Source of the DNA: Acidimicrobiales bacterium | GTDB lineage: Bacteria; Actinomycetota; Acidimicrobiia; Acidimicrobiales; Aldehydirespiratoraceae | Assembly (NCBI GenBank): GCA_029263175.1 | Contig: JAJCXZ010000026.1 | Span: forward strand, 124,001 to 188,000 | Direction of reading: 5' to 3' | Length of the DNA stretch: 64,000 nt | Part shown: positions 46,361-55,284 of the stretch, piece after piece | How the letters are laid out: each line of letters starts with the position of its first letter | How positions within the stretch are numbered: the first letter of the stretch is position 1 | The notes under the pieces: model-generated | What the model was told of the DNA's origin: nothing | The model's input: the letters and a program-made list of their open reading frames with translations, nothing else | Database searches by the model: none | Program-made: the position numbers and the translations under genes

Positions 46361-46573
46361 ATGACCTATGAACGAGGTATGCGGCACATGTGGTTGGTAG
46401 GTGCGGGCATTGTGGCGGCATTGTTGCTCGGCTGGGGCGTTGGCTGGGCATTGGCCGTGGCCGCTATCGGATGCGGCGCCATGCTGGCCGCGGTGTTCTG
46501 GATCGGCCGCAGCTCTATACGCCCGATTCCCGAGGCTTCCACCGACCCGACTGAGATCCCCGCGCATCGCTAG
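46361..46573 (+). CDS. Small membrane protein
   Basis: 70 aa, ATG at 46361 with GAGGAGG at 46347-46353. Two membrane segments: MWLVGAGIVAALLLGWGVGW and ALAVAAIGCGAMLAAVFWIG. The N-terminus has MRHMW (His/Met), as in small proteins of copper loci (DUF2933-like in shape). Followed 11 nt later by the ATPase gene, so probably one transcript. Confidence 0.7.
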   Translation: MTYERGMRHMWLVGAGIVAALLLGWGVGWALAVAAIGCGAMLAAVFWIGRSSIRPIPEASTDPTEIPAHR

Positions 46574-46584
46574 ATGGTGTTGAC

Positions 46585-47229
46585 GTGACGACCGGAGACG
46601 ATTTCTGCACGCTCCCCTGCGCCTGCCTGCAGGACCGCCACGACCCTCGTTTGGTGGTGGTGACCGGTGGCCCCGGCGCTGGCAAGACCGCAGTCCTGGA
46701 GATGGCTCGACGCAGCCTGTGCCGCCACGTGCTCGTGCTCCCCGAGGCAGCCGGAATCGTGTTCGGCGGCGGCTTCCCGCGCCGGCCGACCGATGTGGCC
46801 CGGCGAGCCTCCCAGCGAGCGATCTACTACATCCAGCGAGAGCTGGAACGGCTCCACGTCGACGAGCAGAACGCTGCTCTGATCTTGTGTGACCGCGGCA
46901 CACTCGACGGCGTTGCCTACTGGCCCGATACGGCTGAAGAGTTCTTTGTCGAACTCGGTATCAGCCAGATCAGCGAGATCAATCGCTACCACGCAGTGAT
47001 CCACCTCCGAACACCCACAACGGAGCAGGGCTACGACAATTCGAATCCGCTACGAGTTGAAGGGGCGGCGCAGGCCAGAGAGATCGACGACAAGATCGAA
47101 CTGACGTGGCGTGATCATCCGCGGCGAACAATCATCGACAGCGCGGTGGCCTTTCCCACCAAGGCGCACCATGCCCTGGCCGCCATTGGTGACGAGCTAC
47201 CCGCCTGCTGCGGTCCGCTATCAGCATGA
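46585..47229 (+). CDS. AAA-family ATPase/kinase-like protein
   Basis: 214 aa, GTG start. Walker A is VVVTGGPGAGKTAVLEMA near residue 28 and a Walker B-like strand is ALILCDRGTLDG near 98; the arrangement matches the AAA_28 / NadR-type P-loop kinase-like group. The N-terminus has CTLPCACLQD, three close Cys that might hold a metal. The substrate is unknown; its role in the copper island is unclear. Confidence 0.75.
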   Translation: MTTGDDFCTLPCACLQDRHDPRLVVVTGGPGAGKTAVLEMARRSLCRHVLVLPEAAGIVFGGGFPRRPTDVARRASQRAIYYIQRELERLHVDEQNAALILCDRGTLDGVAYWPDTAEEFFVELGISQISEINRYHAVIHLRTPTTEQGYDNSNPLRVEGAAQAREIDDKIELTWRDHPRRTIIDSAVAFPTKAHHALAAIGDELPACCGPLSA

Positions 47230-47425
47230 GCGCCCACAGGGTCAGGGACCTGGCCTCGGCATACGTCACATGACGGTGCAGGACCGTAACCTCCAGCAGA
47301 CATTGGCCACGATTGGAAGCGGTCGCTTGGGTCGCGGCCCCCTGCGCGCCGCCCGGCGCGGCCCGATCCCAGAACCGATGCGCGTGAGCCCTCAGCTTCG
47401 CCACGAATAGCCGGGTCGGTACCAC

Positions 47426-47464
47426 TACCCCTTCTCGGGTCGATACCATTACCCCCTTAGGGTA
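47426..47464 (+). promoter_or_regulatory. Two CsoR-type operators before the copper ATPase
   Basis: TACCCCTTCTCGGGT (47426-47440) and TACCCCCTTAGGGTA (47450-47464) both have the TACCC...GGGT(A) form of CsoR boxes and lie 22 bp and more before the ATPase ATG. The csoR gene follows in the same unit. Confidence 0.65.
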
Positions 47465-47486
47465 TAGTCGAAGCGGAGGTTCACCG

Positions 47487-50354
47487 ATGAGTCTTGCCGA
47501 GTTGCTCGTGATCATTTCCAGCGTGGCGGTTGCTGGGTTCCTGTCTTGGTTCTTCTTCGGCCCCAAGAGGGCCAGCAAGGCAGCCGTGCGTGACGGCATC
47601 CAAGAAGTGCACATCACTGTCAAGGGTGGCTACTCGCCGGACCTCATCCACGTTCAGCAGGGCGTCCCGCTACGGCTCAACTTCGACCGCCAAGAATCCG
47701 GTGACTGCACCTCGCGCGTGGTGTTCGCAGACTTCGGTGCATCAAAGACACTGCCGGCGTTTGGGACCGCAACACTGGCGTTTACGCCGGACAAGGTTGG
47801 CGAGTTCGGCTTCGCGTGTGGCATGAACATGATCCACGGAACACTCGTCGTCGAACCCGTCGGCGCCCCACAGCACTCAGACAACGAATACGACCATGGG
47901 GTCGCCAGCGCGGTCGGCGTGGGCCCGTCCACGGCGGACACCGTGACGACCGAACAGGTCGAGTTCCGCGTGTCGGGGATGTCATGTGCGTCGTGCGTAG
48001 TGAACATCGAGTCGGTTCTGGACACGATTCCCGGAGTTGATCGCGTTGATGTGAGCTTCGGGACCGAACGGGCGACTGTCGAGTTCAACCCGGCGCAGGT
48101 AACGCCGGCAGAGTTGCTGGCAGCGGTTGCCGATGTCGGGTACCGCCTGGTGCCACGCGAAGCCCCCGGCTCTGGCCACGCCGAGGATCATGAGGCGGCC
48201 GAGCGCCAGGCCGAGATACACGATCTTTCGCGTCGTGTCCTGATCGGCGCGGTGCTGGCTGCACCTGTGGTCTTTGCAGTAATGGCTGTCGACTTGTTCG
48301 GCGTCGACTGGATGCCTGAGATCTTGTTGGACCGCTGGTTCCAACTGGTACTGATTGCCCCGGTGATGTTCTACACCGGGTGGCCGATCCACCGCACTGG
48401 ATGGCTCACCCTGCGGCACCGGACCGCTGACATGAACAGCCTGATCACGATCGGCACGATCGCGGCGTTCGGCTACAGCCTTCTGGTCACCATCGCCCCG
48501 TCACTTGTCCCCGAGGACGTGCGGGAGGTGTACTACGAGGCGGTTGGGGTCATCATCACGCTGATCTTGTTGGGTCGACTGCTCGAGGTGAAAGCCAAGG
48601 CTGGCACTGGCGAGGCGATCCGCAAACTCATCGGACTACAGGCGAAGACCGCAACAGTCATCCGGAACGGTGAAGACTTCGAGGTTCCAATCGAAGACGT
48701 CGTGCCCGGCGATGTCGTGTTGGTGCGACCCGGTGAGAAGATTCCCGTCGACGGCGTGATCGTGGACGGCCGATCGACCCTGGACGAGTCGATGGTGACC
48801 GGCGAGTCGATTCCGATCACGAAAGAGGCAGGCGACACCGTCATCGGTGCCACAATCAACCAAACCGGCGCATTCCGGCTCGAAGCCACCAACGTCGGCT
48901 CCGACACGATGCTGGCCCAGATCATCAAGCTCGTCCAACAGGCCCAGGGGTCCAAGGCACCGATACAACGACTGGCCGACATGGTGTCGTCCTACTTCGT
49001 TCCGACGGTGATGTTCGTCGCCATCACAACCTTCGCCACATGGTTCGTGGTCGGCCCCGCGCCGGCGTTGACACTGGCGCTAGTGGCTGCGGTGGCGGTG
49101 CTAATCATCGCCTGCCCGTGCGCACTGGGTCTGGCCACCCCGCTATCCATCATGGTCTCCACCGGCAAAGGTGCCGAGAAGGGCATCTTGATCCGGTCAG
49201 CAGAGTCTCTGGAGACCGCCCACAAGATCAACACCATCGTGTTGGACAAGACCGGCACCATCACCGAAGGCAAACCCGCCCTCACCGAGATCGTGACCGC
49301 CGACGGCGTCGACGAAACGGAGTTGCTGCGACTGGTCGCTTCAGCCGAGCAGGCCTCCGAACACCCCTTGGCCCAGGCCATCGTCACGGGAGCCAGAGAA
49401 CGCGGACTCACCTTGTCGGAGACGACGGAGTTCGATTCGATCACCGGCAAGGGCATTCGCGCCCTCGTCGACGCTCATGAAGTACTGATCGGCAACCGAC
49501 GCCTGCTCGACGATGCCGGCATCGACGCCACCGACCTCGGTGCAAGGCTGGATCGATTGGCAGAAGCCGGCAACACACCGATGCTCGTCGCCCTCGACGG
49601 CCGACCAGGTGGCGTCGTCGCGGTAGCCGACACCGTCAAGCCGGAATCGGCAGCCGCCATCGCGTCACTACGAGCTCTCGGCATCAGCGTGGCAATGATC
49701 ACCGGCGACAACGCTCGTACCGCGGCTGCGATAGCCCGCCAGGTCGGCGTTGAGCGGGTTCTGGCAGAGGTGCTACCCGAGCACAAGGCCCTGGAAGTGC
49801 GCCACCTTCAGGACGGAGGTGGTGTCGTGGCCATGGTTGGCGACGGCATCAATGATGCTCCCGCCCTGGCCCAAGCCGATGTCGGGTTCGCCATAGGAAC
49901 CGGTACCGACGTCGCCATCGAATCGTCCGACATCACCCTTATCTCCGGCGCCCTCGACGGTGTTGTCACTGCCATCACCCTCAGCCGATCCACGATGCGC
50001 AACATCCGCCAGAACCTGTTCCTGGCCTTCATCTACAACGGCGTCGGCATCCCCATCGCCGCTGGTGTCCTCTACCCCTTCATCGGAGTTCAGCTCAGCC
50101 CCATGATCGCCGCCGGCGCAATGGCCGCATCCAGTCTGTCGGTCGTCACGAACGCCAGCCGACTGCGGCACTGGCGCCCTCACCCCATCGACACCACCAA
50201 GGTCCCGCCTGCCGCCGAGCCGGAGGTCGAGGTCGGCTCCGACGAGCCCGCTCTGACCAAGGCGGAGACCGTGGCCGATCCCGTTCACAGCCCCTGTCCC
50301 GTTGCGACCGTTCCCCGGCTCAGCCATGACGAGCGACGCGGCGATGATTTCTAA
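47487..50354 (+). CDS. copA: Copper-translocating P1B-type ATPase with N-terminal cupredoxin domain
   Basis: 955 aa, GGAGG ribosome binding site. A membrane helix at ~3-22 is followed by a cupredoxin-like domain ~35-125 ([31 protein letters not shown]: Cys/Met/His copper site). Then comes an HMA domain ~150-220 ([12 protein letters not shown], CxxC), and a full P1B-1 core: VTGES ~435, ACPCALG ~545 (CPC), DKTGT ~587, EHPLAQ ~626, GDGINDAPA ~785. It exports Cu(I). The cupredoxin fused at the N-terminus is not in classic CopA. CsoR boxes precede it and csoR follows. Confidence 0.95.
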   Translation: MSLAELLVIISSVAVAGFLSWFFFGPKRASKAAVRDGIQEVHITVKGGYSPDLIHVQQGVPLRLNFDRQESGDCTSRVVFADFGASKTLPAFGTATLAFTPDKVGEFGFACGMNMIHGTLVVEPVGAPQHSDNEYDHGVASAVGVGPSTADTVTTEQVEFRVSGMSCASCVVNIESVLDTIPGVDRVDVSFGTERATVEFNPAQVTPAELLAAVADVGYRLVPREAPGSGHAEDHEAAERQAEIHDLSRRVLIGAVLAAPVVFAVMAVDLFGVDWMPEILLDRWFQLVLIAPVMFYTGWPIHRTGWLTLRHRTADMNSLITIGTIAAFGYSLLVTIAPSLVPEDVREVYYEAVGVIITLILLGRLLEVKAKAGTGEAIRKLIGLQAKTATVIRNGEDFEVPIEDVVPGDVVLVRPGEKIPVDGVIVDGRSTLDESMVTGESIPITKEAGDTVIGATINQTGAFRLEATNVGSDTMLAQIIKLVQQAQGSKAPIQRLADMVSSYFVPTVMFVAITTFATWFVVGPAPALTLALVAAVAVLIIACPCALGLATPLSIMVSTGKGAEKGILIRSAESLETAHKINTIVLDKTGTITEGKPALTEIVTADGVDETELLRLVASAEQASEHPLAQAIVTGARERGLTLSETTEFDSITGKGIRALVDAHEVLIGNRRLLDDAGIDATDLGARLDRLAEAGNTPMLVALDGRPGGVVAVADTVKPESAAAIASLRALGISVAMITGDNARTAAAIARQVGVERVLAEVLPEHKALEVRHLQDGGGVVAMVGDGINDAPALAQADVGFAIGTGTDVAIESSDITLISGALDGVVTAITLSRSTMRNIRQNLFLAFIYNGVGIPIAAGVLYPFIGVQLSPMIAAGAMAASSLSVVTNASRLRHWRPHPIDTTKVPPAAEPEVEVGSDEPALTKAETVADPVHSPCPVATVPRLSHDERRGDDF

Positions 50355-50865
50355 CGCATCCCTGAGCCCTGCACCGACGAGCCAATCAAAGTTCGTCGGC
50401 GCGGCCATTGCGGCATCGGTGATCGGTGTCGTCGCCGCAACAGATCAACTCTCCAAGATGTTGGCCGTCAGCCGACTCATCGACGGCCCGGCAGAAGCAC
50501 CAGGGCCGTTCTGGTTCCGTCTTGTCGCCAACCGGGGCGCATTCATGGGTCTCCCGCTCCCCTCTTGGTTTCTACTCGCCGCCGCGATCGTCGTCTTGAC
50601 GATGGCGCTGTCGGCACTCGCCGACAATGCTCCCCGACCGATCATCGTCGGCTGGGGGCTCATCGTGGGCGGCGCCGCCGGCAACCTCGCGGACCGATTC
50701 CAGCATCGCCCTCGGTTCCCCGATCACGCTGTCGTTGACTGGGTCGCTTCAACATCGCTCCCGACGTTCAACCTCGCCGACGTTGCAATCGCGGCCGGGC
50801 TCGCCATCATCACGCTCACCACTGCCTCGACCCCTTCCCTTCCAACACGAAGGCAGAGGAACTGA
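50344..50865 (+). CDS. lspA: Signal peptidase II (prolipoprotein), LspA
   Basis: 173 aa from the ATG at 50344 (50326 also possible); overlaps the ATPase stop. Four membrane segments. Family motifs: [16 protein letters not shown] (NxGAAF-like), [10 protein letters not shown] (catalytic Asp region) and FNLADVAIA (second catalytic Asp). It trims lipoprotein signal peptides. It is probably a second, island copy serving the several lipoproteins encoded nearby. Confidence 0.85.
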   Translation: MISNASLSPAPTSQSKFVGAAIAASVIGVVAATDQLSKMLAVSRLIDGPAEAPGPFWFRLVANRGAFMGLPLPSWFLLAAAIVVLTMALSALADNAPRPIIVGWGLIVGGAAGNLADRFQHRPRFPDHAVVDWVASTSLPTFNLADVAIAAGLAIITLTTASTPSLPTRRQRN

Positions 50866-50866
50866 C

Positions 50867-50950
50867 ATGAAGATCACCTTTTGAAGCGCTGCCGAGACTG
50901 TCAAATCGTTCACCTGGTGTGACCCCCATATCGGCCATGCTGATAGGTGA
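50867..50950 (+). pseudogene. Possible remnant of a metallo-beta-lactamase-fold gene start
   Basis: Begins 1 nt after the lspA stop with MKITF, then TGA, then SAAETVKSFTW and a second stop 22 codons on. MKITF-x-GAAETV is a usual opening of MBL-fold RNA-processing-like hydrolases, so this may be a deleted remnant. Too short to be sure. Confidence 0.25.
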
Positions 50951-51090
50951 ACGATGCCACAATGGCTCACATCGACACTCGCCTCACCCTTCTGACTGAA
51001 CGAGCCGACACGTCGTTGTCTTCACAGCCCCGACCGCGGCCTCAGCCCCGCATCCCCCAGCGCAATCACCCATAGGAGGAACCCGGCGAC

Positions 51091-51372
51091 ATGCCCGGCT
51101 ACGCACTTTCCAAAGACGACTACCTCAGCCGCCTTCGACGCATTGAGGGCCAAGTCCGAGGACTTCAACGCCTGATCACCGAGGACACCTACTGCATCGA
51201 CGTCCTCACCCAGATCAGTTCGGTCACCAAGGCCCTCCAGGGCGTCGGCATCGGGCTCGTCGATGAGCACCTCCGCCACTGCGTCCATGACGCCGCGAGT
51301 GAGGGGGACGAAGCCTTCGATGCCAAGATCAGCGAAGCAACCGCAGCCATCGAACGCCTGTTGCGTAGCTGA
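51091..51372 (+). CDS. csoR: Copper-sensing repressor CsoR
   Basis: 93 aa, GGAGGA before the ATG. All-helical DUF156 protein with LSRLRRIEGQVRGLQRLITE and the Cu(I) ligands Cys (TYCIDVL), His and Cys (EHLRHCVHD). Cu(I) binding releases it from GC-rich operators. Two such boxes lie upstream of copA, so it most likely represses the copA-lspA-csoR stretch. Confidence 0.93.
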   Translation: MPGYALSKDDYLSRLRRIEGQVRGLQRLITEDTYCIDVLTQISSVTKALQGVGIGLVDEHLRHCVHDAASEGDEAFDAKISEATAAIERLLRS

Positions 51373-51683
51373 GCCTCGTGCTTCGGCCGCTCCACGCAGG
51401 CCACACTCAGGGGCTGCGAGACATGAGTCCAGTTCATCTGCAAGAGATTCGAACAGACGCGGCCAGCGGCTCGCGGTCGTGGCCGGTCAGGGTCTTCAGG
51501 ATGGCCTTCCAGCCGTGTCGATGGGGCTGCGTACGGTTCTCGCGGTGTTCGCTCGAGAGGACACTCCGAAACAATCCCGGTCCTGATCCCTGCAGCACGG
51601 CAATCTACGACATGCTGTCGTAGAGACGATGTCCGCGATCAGCCGGCCGCACATCGTTGGTGTCTGTTGCGAAGGAGTTGGCC
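51373..51683. other. Noncoding gap upstream of the DUF3105 gene
   Basis: 311 bp. Holds one BlaI-type operator (51605-51623); otherwise nothing seen. Confidence 0.4.
51605..51623. promoter_or_regulatory. BlaI-type operator 1
   Basis: CTACGACA-TGC-TGTCGTAG, a perfect 8-3-8 inverted repeat, 60 bp before the DUF3105 gene start. One of six similar sites in the island. Confidence 0.75.
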
Positions 51684-52340
51684 GTGCCTCATCCTCAAGG
51701 CAAGAAGGCGAAGCTTGCGAAACAGCGGCGGGCTTCGCTTCGGCGTAGTAGTTCAGCCGATGACCGCGAGGCACGCGCTGAGCGTCAGTCCGCTACTGCT
51801 CGACACCGTCAGCAGATCCGGCAAAAGCGGCGTCGCAGCGCCCGCATCAAGGGCCTTGCAACGACCGCGGTCGTTGCGCTGATCGTCGCCTCCGTGGGCT
51901 ATGTCGTCTGGACCGAGGTCCGCCCGGGTCCAGAACTAGCCGGCGTCGAACGGCCCGCCTACCAGGGACGGGGGCACATTACGGGAGCGTCGTACGCGTC
52001 ATCGACGCCGACGAGCGGCGCGCACGATAGCCGCGCGCCGTCGTGTCGTGTCTATCCAACGCCTCTGGAACCCAGCGCTGCGGTTCATGCACTCGAACAC
52101 GGCACGGTGGTCCTGTGGTTCGACGCGTCCCGGCCTGAGTTGGGGGCCGATCTTGGGACCATTGCGGGTGGCTGGGATTCCCATGTGATTGTTTCGCCCG
52201 CCATAGGACTCAATGACCCGATCGTTGCCACTGCATGGCATCGGCTGAAGTCCTACGACAGTGTGGTTCCCGAGATCGACGAGTTCATACGTACATACCG
52301 GCGCCGCGGACCAGAAGATGTGTCGTGCGATCTGACCTGA
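51684..52340 (+). CDS. DUF3105 membrane-anchored protein
   Basis: 218 aa, GTG start with AAGGAG 7 nt before. A Lys/Arg-rich N-terminus is followed by one membrane segment (GLATTAVVALIVASVGYVVW) and an outer domain with the DUF3105 pattern TPTSGAH ... HALEHGTVVLW. His, Cys (SCRVYP) and Glu positions could bind a metal. Function unknown. An operator of the BlaI type sits upstream. Confidence 0.85.
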   Translation: MPHPQGKKAKLAKQRRASLRRSSSADDREARAERQSATARHRQQIRQKRRRSARIKGLATTAVVALIVASVGYVVWTEVRPGPELAGVERPAYQGRGHITGASYASSTPTSGAHDSRAPSCRVYPTPLEPSAAVHALEHGTVVLWFDASRPELGADLGTIAGGWDSHVIVSPAIGLNDPIVATAWHRLKSYDSVVPEIDEFIRTYRRRGPEDVSCDLT

Positions 52341-52567
52341 ACGCGCGAGCGGAGGTCGGCGATGTCCGTGATGCAACGGTGCGCTCAGATTAGGCCTGGC
52401 CTTGAGAGGTCAGCGTCGAAGGCGGATTCGGCACGGACTTCTTCCAACTCGCGCCACAACCCGGAACGGAGATGCCTGTGCCCAACCAGCTCACCTCGGG
52501 AGAGCCGACTTGACCTTCCTCTGGGCTGGAAGCCTTATTGTCCGGACATGGCCGGTCAGGCAAGCCC

Positions 52568-54034
52568 ATGTTGAACCGGCGCTCGTTTCTCCGCCTGACC
52601 GCGGCGACGGGCGTTGCCTCTTGGATAAGCGGATGTTCGAGTGAGTCCAACCCGCTCCTCGAAGCCGGACAACCATCATTCAGTGAGCCAGATGTTGTCT
52701 TCAGCATCGGCGGTCGGCTGGAGTTGACACTACGAGCAGCACCCACTGAGGTCCCGTGGGGCGATGGCAGCCGACAGGCATTCACCTACAACGGCTCAAC
52801 GCCGGGGCCAACGTTGCGAGTCCGGGCGGGCGATCAAGTTGTCATCCACCTCGAGAACGCGCTCGATGAGAGCACCAACCTCCACACCCACGGGCTTCAC
52901 GTGTCGCCGGAAGGGCAGGGTGACAACATCTTCGCCACGGTCGACCCGGGCGAATCGCGGACATACATCTACGACATTCCCTCCGATCATCGCAGCGGCT
53001 TGTTCTGGTATCACCCGCACGTCCACGGCAGTGTCGCTCGACAAGTCGCGGCCGGGCTTGCGGGAGCCATCGTGGTCATCGACGAGACCGACGCAATCAC
53101 AGAGCTCACTGCATCCTCCGAACGAATCTGGGTGCTGTCGGACCCCCCGATCGCAACAAGCTCGGCTGCCTTCGATGCCTCCCCCATGGATCAGATGATG
53201 GGACGCGAGGGCGACGCGATTCTCGTGAACGGCACCGAGAATCCCGACATCACTGCCGAAGCCGGCTCGCTCGAGCGATGGCGAATCGTCAACGCCAGCG
53301 CCTCGCGCTACTACCGACTCGCGCTGGACGATCATGAAGTCCACCTGATCTCCTCCGATGGCGGACGGCTGATGGCTCCTACTGCCGCAACCGAGCTACT
53401 CCTTGCGCCCGGTGAACGCAGCGAGCTGCTCGTCGCGCCAACGACCGACGGCAGCTACTCGGTGCGGGCGCTGCCCTATGACCGTGGCGGCATGGGCATG
53501 GGTATGGGTATGGGTTCGATGATGGGGGATTCTTCGCTGGCCTCCGAGGCCGTGATCGCCACGCTCACCGTCCAGGGCACTCGCGCCCCCGCGCCGCTCC
53601 CTTCGGAGCTGGCCCGTTCAGAAGGCGTCGTCCGGCCCGCGGCAGGTGCATCCCGGATCCTGGAACTCGGTATGGGAATGGGAATGGGAATGGGAATGGG
53701 CACCATGACGGGTGAGGGCTCGATGATGTCGTTCACCATCAATGGCACGACGTTCGATCCGGAGCGGACTGACATCCACGTCAGAGCCGGATCCGTCGAG
53801 AAGTGGGAGATCCACAACACCACACCGATGGACCACCCGTTCCACCTTCACGTCTGGCCGTTCACCGTTGACGGTGCCGAGTCCGGGTGGAAGGACACAG
53901 TGAACGTTCCTGCCCGCGAATCGGTCACGATCACCATCCCGTTCGTCGGCATCGTCGGCCGATCCGTCTATCACTGCCACATCCTCGACCACGAAGACCT
54001 GGGCATGATGGGGACCATCGACGTCACCGTCTAA
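52568..54034 (+). CDS. Multicopper oxidase with Met-rich segments
   Basis: 488 aa. Twin-arginine start NRRSFLRLTAATGVASWISG followed by Cys: Tat-exported lipoprotein. Copper sites: HTHGLHVSP and WYHPHVHGS (T2/T3), HPFHLHVWPF and YHCHILDHEDLGMM (T1 Cys, His, Met). Two Met-rich stretches (GMGMGMGMGSMMG ~318-330 and GMGMGMGMGMGTM ~368-380) may take up Cu(I), as in CueO. It oxidises Cu(I) to the less toxic Cu(II) outside the cell membrane. No operator directly upstream was seen. Confidence 0.93.
   Translation: MLNRRSFLRLTAATGVASWISGCSSESNPLLEAGQPSFSEPDVVFSIGGRLELTLRAAPTEVPWGDGSRQAFTYNGSTPGPTLRVRAGDQVVIHLENALDESTNLHTHGLHVSPEGQGDNIFATVDPGESRTYIYDIPSDHRSGLFWYHPHVHGSVARQVAAGLAGAIVVIDETDAITELTASSERIWVLSDPPIATSSAAFDASPMDQMMGREGDAILVNGTENPDITAEAGSLERWRIVNASASRYYRLALDDHEVHLISSDGGRLMAPTAATELLLAPGERSELLVAPTTDGSYSVRALPYDRGGMGMGMGMGSMMGDSSLASEAVIATLTVQGTRAPAPLPSELARSEGVVRPAAGASRILELGMGMGMGMGMGTMTGEGSMMSFTINGTTFDPERTDIHVRAGSVEKWEIHNTTPMDHPFHLHVWPFTVDGAESGWKDTVNVPARESVTITIPFVGIVGRSVYHCHILDHEDLGMMGTIDVTV
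53669..53700 (+). repeat. GGAATG microsatellite within the multicopper oxidase
   Basis: GGTATG followed by four GGAATG units encodes alternating Gly-Met. A hexamer array in frame can change length without frameshift, so the Met-rich loop may vary between strains. Confidence 0.7.
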
Positions 54035-54043
54035 TCGCAGAAC

Positions 54044-54790
54044 TCAGGCCTGCAGTACCTGGAACTCGTTGTGCATGCCTGCGTCCCAGTGGCCTGGGAT
54101 ATGGCAGCCGATACTGATCTCACCCGGATCGTCGAACTGCACGATGAGGTCGGCGTGATCTCCCGGCTTCACGAGAACATTGGGCGCGCCGTGTCCGTGT
54201 TCCATCTCTTCGCCGTCCATCGCCGCCATCGCACTTTCGGCATCATCTTGAACCGTGCGATCGCCGACCACCGCTTCGTGATCGACCACACCACCATTGG
54301 TGAAGCGAATCGCAACCACGGTTCCAACCGGCAAGTCGGGCAGGACGCAGCTATAGCCAAACTCGCTCATCTCGATCTCGAACCCCATCTCCACGTCTGA
54401 CTCGACTGGGCCCTCGGCCTCGTGATCACCGTCTTCAGCGTCCATGTCCATCTCGGCATCGTCCTCATGATCCATGTCCGCGTCGGCGCTCTCATCGTGA
54501 GCGTCGGCGTCGTCCTCGTGATCGACGTCTTCAGCGTCCATGTCCATCTCGGCATCGTCGTCGTGATCCATGTCCGCGTCCGCGCTCTCATCGTGAGCGT
54601 CGGTGTCGTCCTCGTGGTCCGCCTCTTCGGCACTCTCATCGTGCGCGTCTACAAGGAACTCCGTGGCCAGACACGTCGCAGTCTCGACTCCCCCCGCCAC
54701 CTCGCGAAATCCTGCCCCGATCGGGTCATCGGCAGCGCACGCTGAGGCCAAGAGGACAAGTACCGCCCCGAGAATGGTGATCCGCTGCAT
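54044..54790 (-). CDS. Cupredoxin lipoprotein with His/Asp/Met-rich repeats
   Basis: 248 aa. Lipobox ILGAVLVLLASACAADD. Residues ~50-125 are an acidic His/Met-rich tract of 32-residue repeats (DAHDESADADMDHEDDAEMD). The C-terminal ~110 residues are a cupredoxin (GYSCVLPDLPVGTVVAIRFT, VVDHEAVVGD, ISIGCHIPGHWDAGMHNEF: His, Cys, His, Met). It likely stores or shuttles copper on the outer face. Convergent with the oxidase gene (9 bp apart); an operator lies upstream. Confidence 0.88.
   Translation of the reverse strand: MQRITILGAVLVLLASACAADDPIGAGFREVAGGVETATCLATEFLVDAHDESAEEADHEDDTDAHDESADADMDHDDDAEMDMDAEDVDHEDDADAHDESADADMDHEDDAEMDMDAEDGDHEAEGPVESDVEMGFEIEMSEFGYSCVLPDLPVGTVVAIRFTNGGVVDHEAVVGDRTVQDDAESAMAAMDGEEMEHGHGAPNVLVKPGDHADLIVQFDDPGEISIGCHIPGHWDAGMHNEFQVLQA
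54431..54622 (-). repeat. 96-bp tandem repeat, two copies
   Basis: 54431-54526 and 54527-54622 are near-identical and code for the 32-residue His/Asp/Met unit; parts of a third, degenerate copy continue to about 54640. Confidence 0.8.
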
Positions 54791-54805
54791 GATGAACCTC
54801 GCTAC

Positions 54806-54822
54806 TACGACTGAATGTAGTA
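54806..54822. promoter_or_regulatory. BlaI-type operator 2
   Basis: TACGACT-GAA-TGTAGTA, one change from consensus in each half, 15 bp before the cupredoxin lipoprotein gene. Confidence 0.6.
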
Positions 54823-54891
54823 TTCAGCAGTTTGGCGAGATCACAAAGGGTCGAAGGTCCTCGGCGTTCTCTCGAACTGCAGGAACTCGTC

Positions 54892-55284
54892 CTACTGGTC
54901 GAAGCCGAGTCGCTCTTGTTCGGCCCGCACGAAAGCGATTACCGCTTCAACATCGGCGGAACTGAGCCCGTCGACAGGATCCATGTCTCCGAACCCCCAA
55001 TGGTGCTGGGAAGCGCCGTTGGCGATCGCGTTGCGAAACGAGTCATCGGAGTGATGGTTCGGCTCGTAGACAACCGACAAGTGTGACGGACCGTCGTCGG
55101 TACCTCGCAGATCGCCACCATGACACGAAGCACAGCTCTCAGCATAGACCGCAGCGCCGCGTTCGAAATCTGGGTCGGCGCCGCTCGATCGAGTGGAGTC
55201 TTCGGAGCCACACGCTGTCATGCCGATGGCGCCCACCATCACTAAGGCGATCACCCGGAGACGGCTCGGACTTGTATACGTCAT
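54892..55284 (-). CDS. Class I cytochrome c lipoprotein
   Basis: 130 aa from the ATG at 55284, overlapping the CopC-CopD stop (ATGA). Lipobox VMVGAIGMTACGS. Haem site CASCHGG near residue 52; likely axial Met in WGFGDMDPV. One haem, outside the cell membrane. Co-transcribed with CopC-CopD; it may pass electrons to or from copper proteins. Confidence 0.9.
   Translation of the reverse strand: MTYTSPSRLRVIALVMVGAIGMTACGSEDSTRSSGADPDFERGAAVYAESCASCHGGDLRGTDDGPSHLSVVYEPNHHSDDSFRNAIANGASQHHWGFGDMDPVDGLSSADVEAVIAFVRAEQERLGFDQ

Noticed and set aside
49773-50408. 211-aa minus-strand frame opposite the copper ATPase
   Set aside because: Antisense to the GDGINDAPA region; no features of its own.
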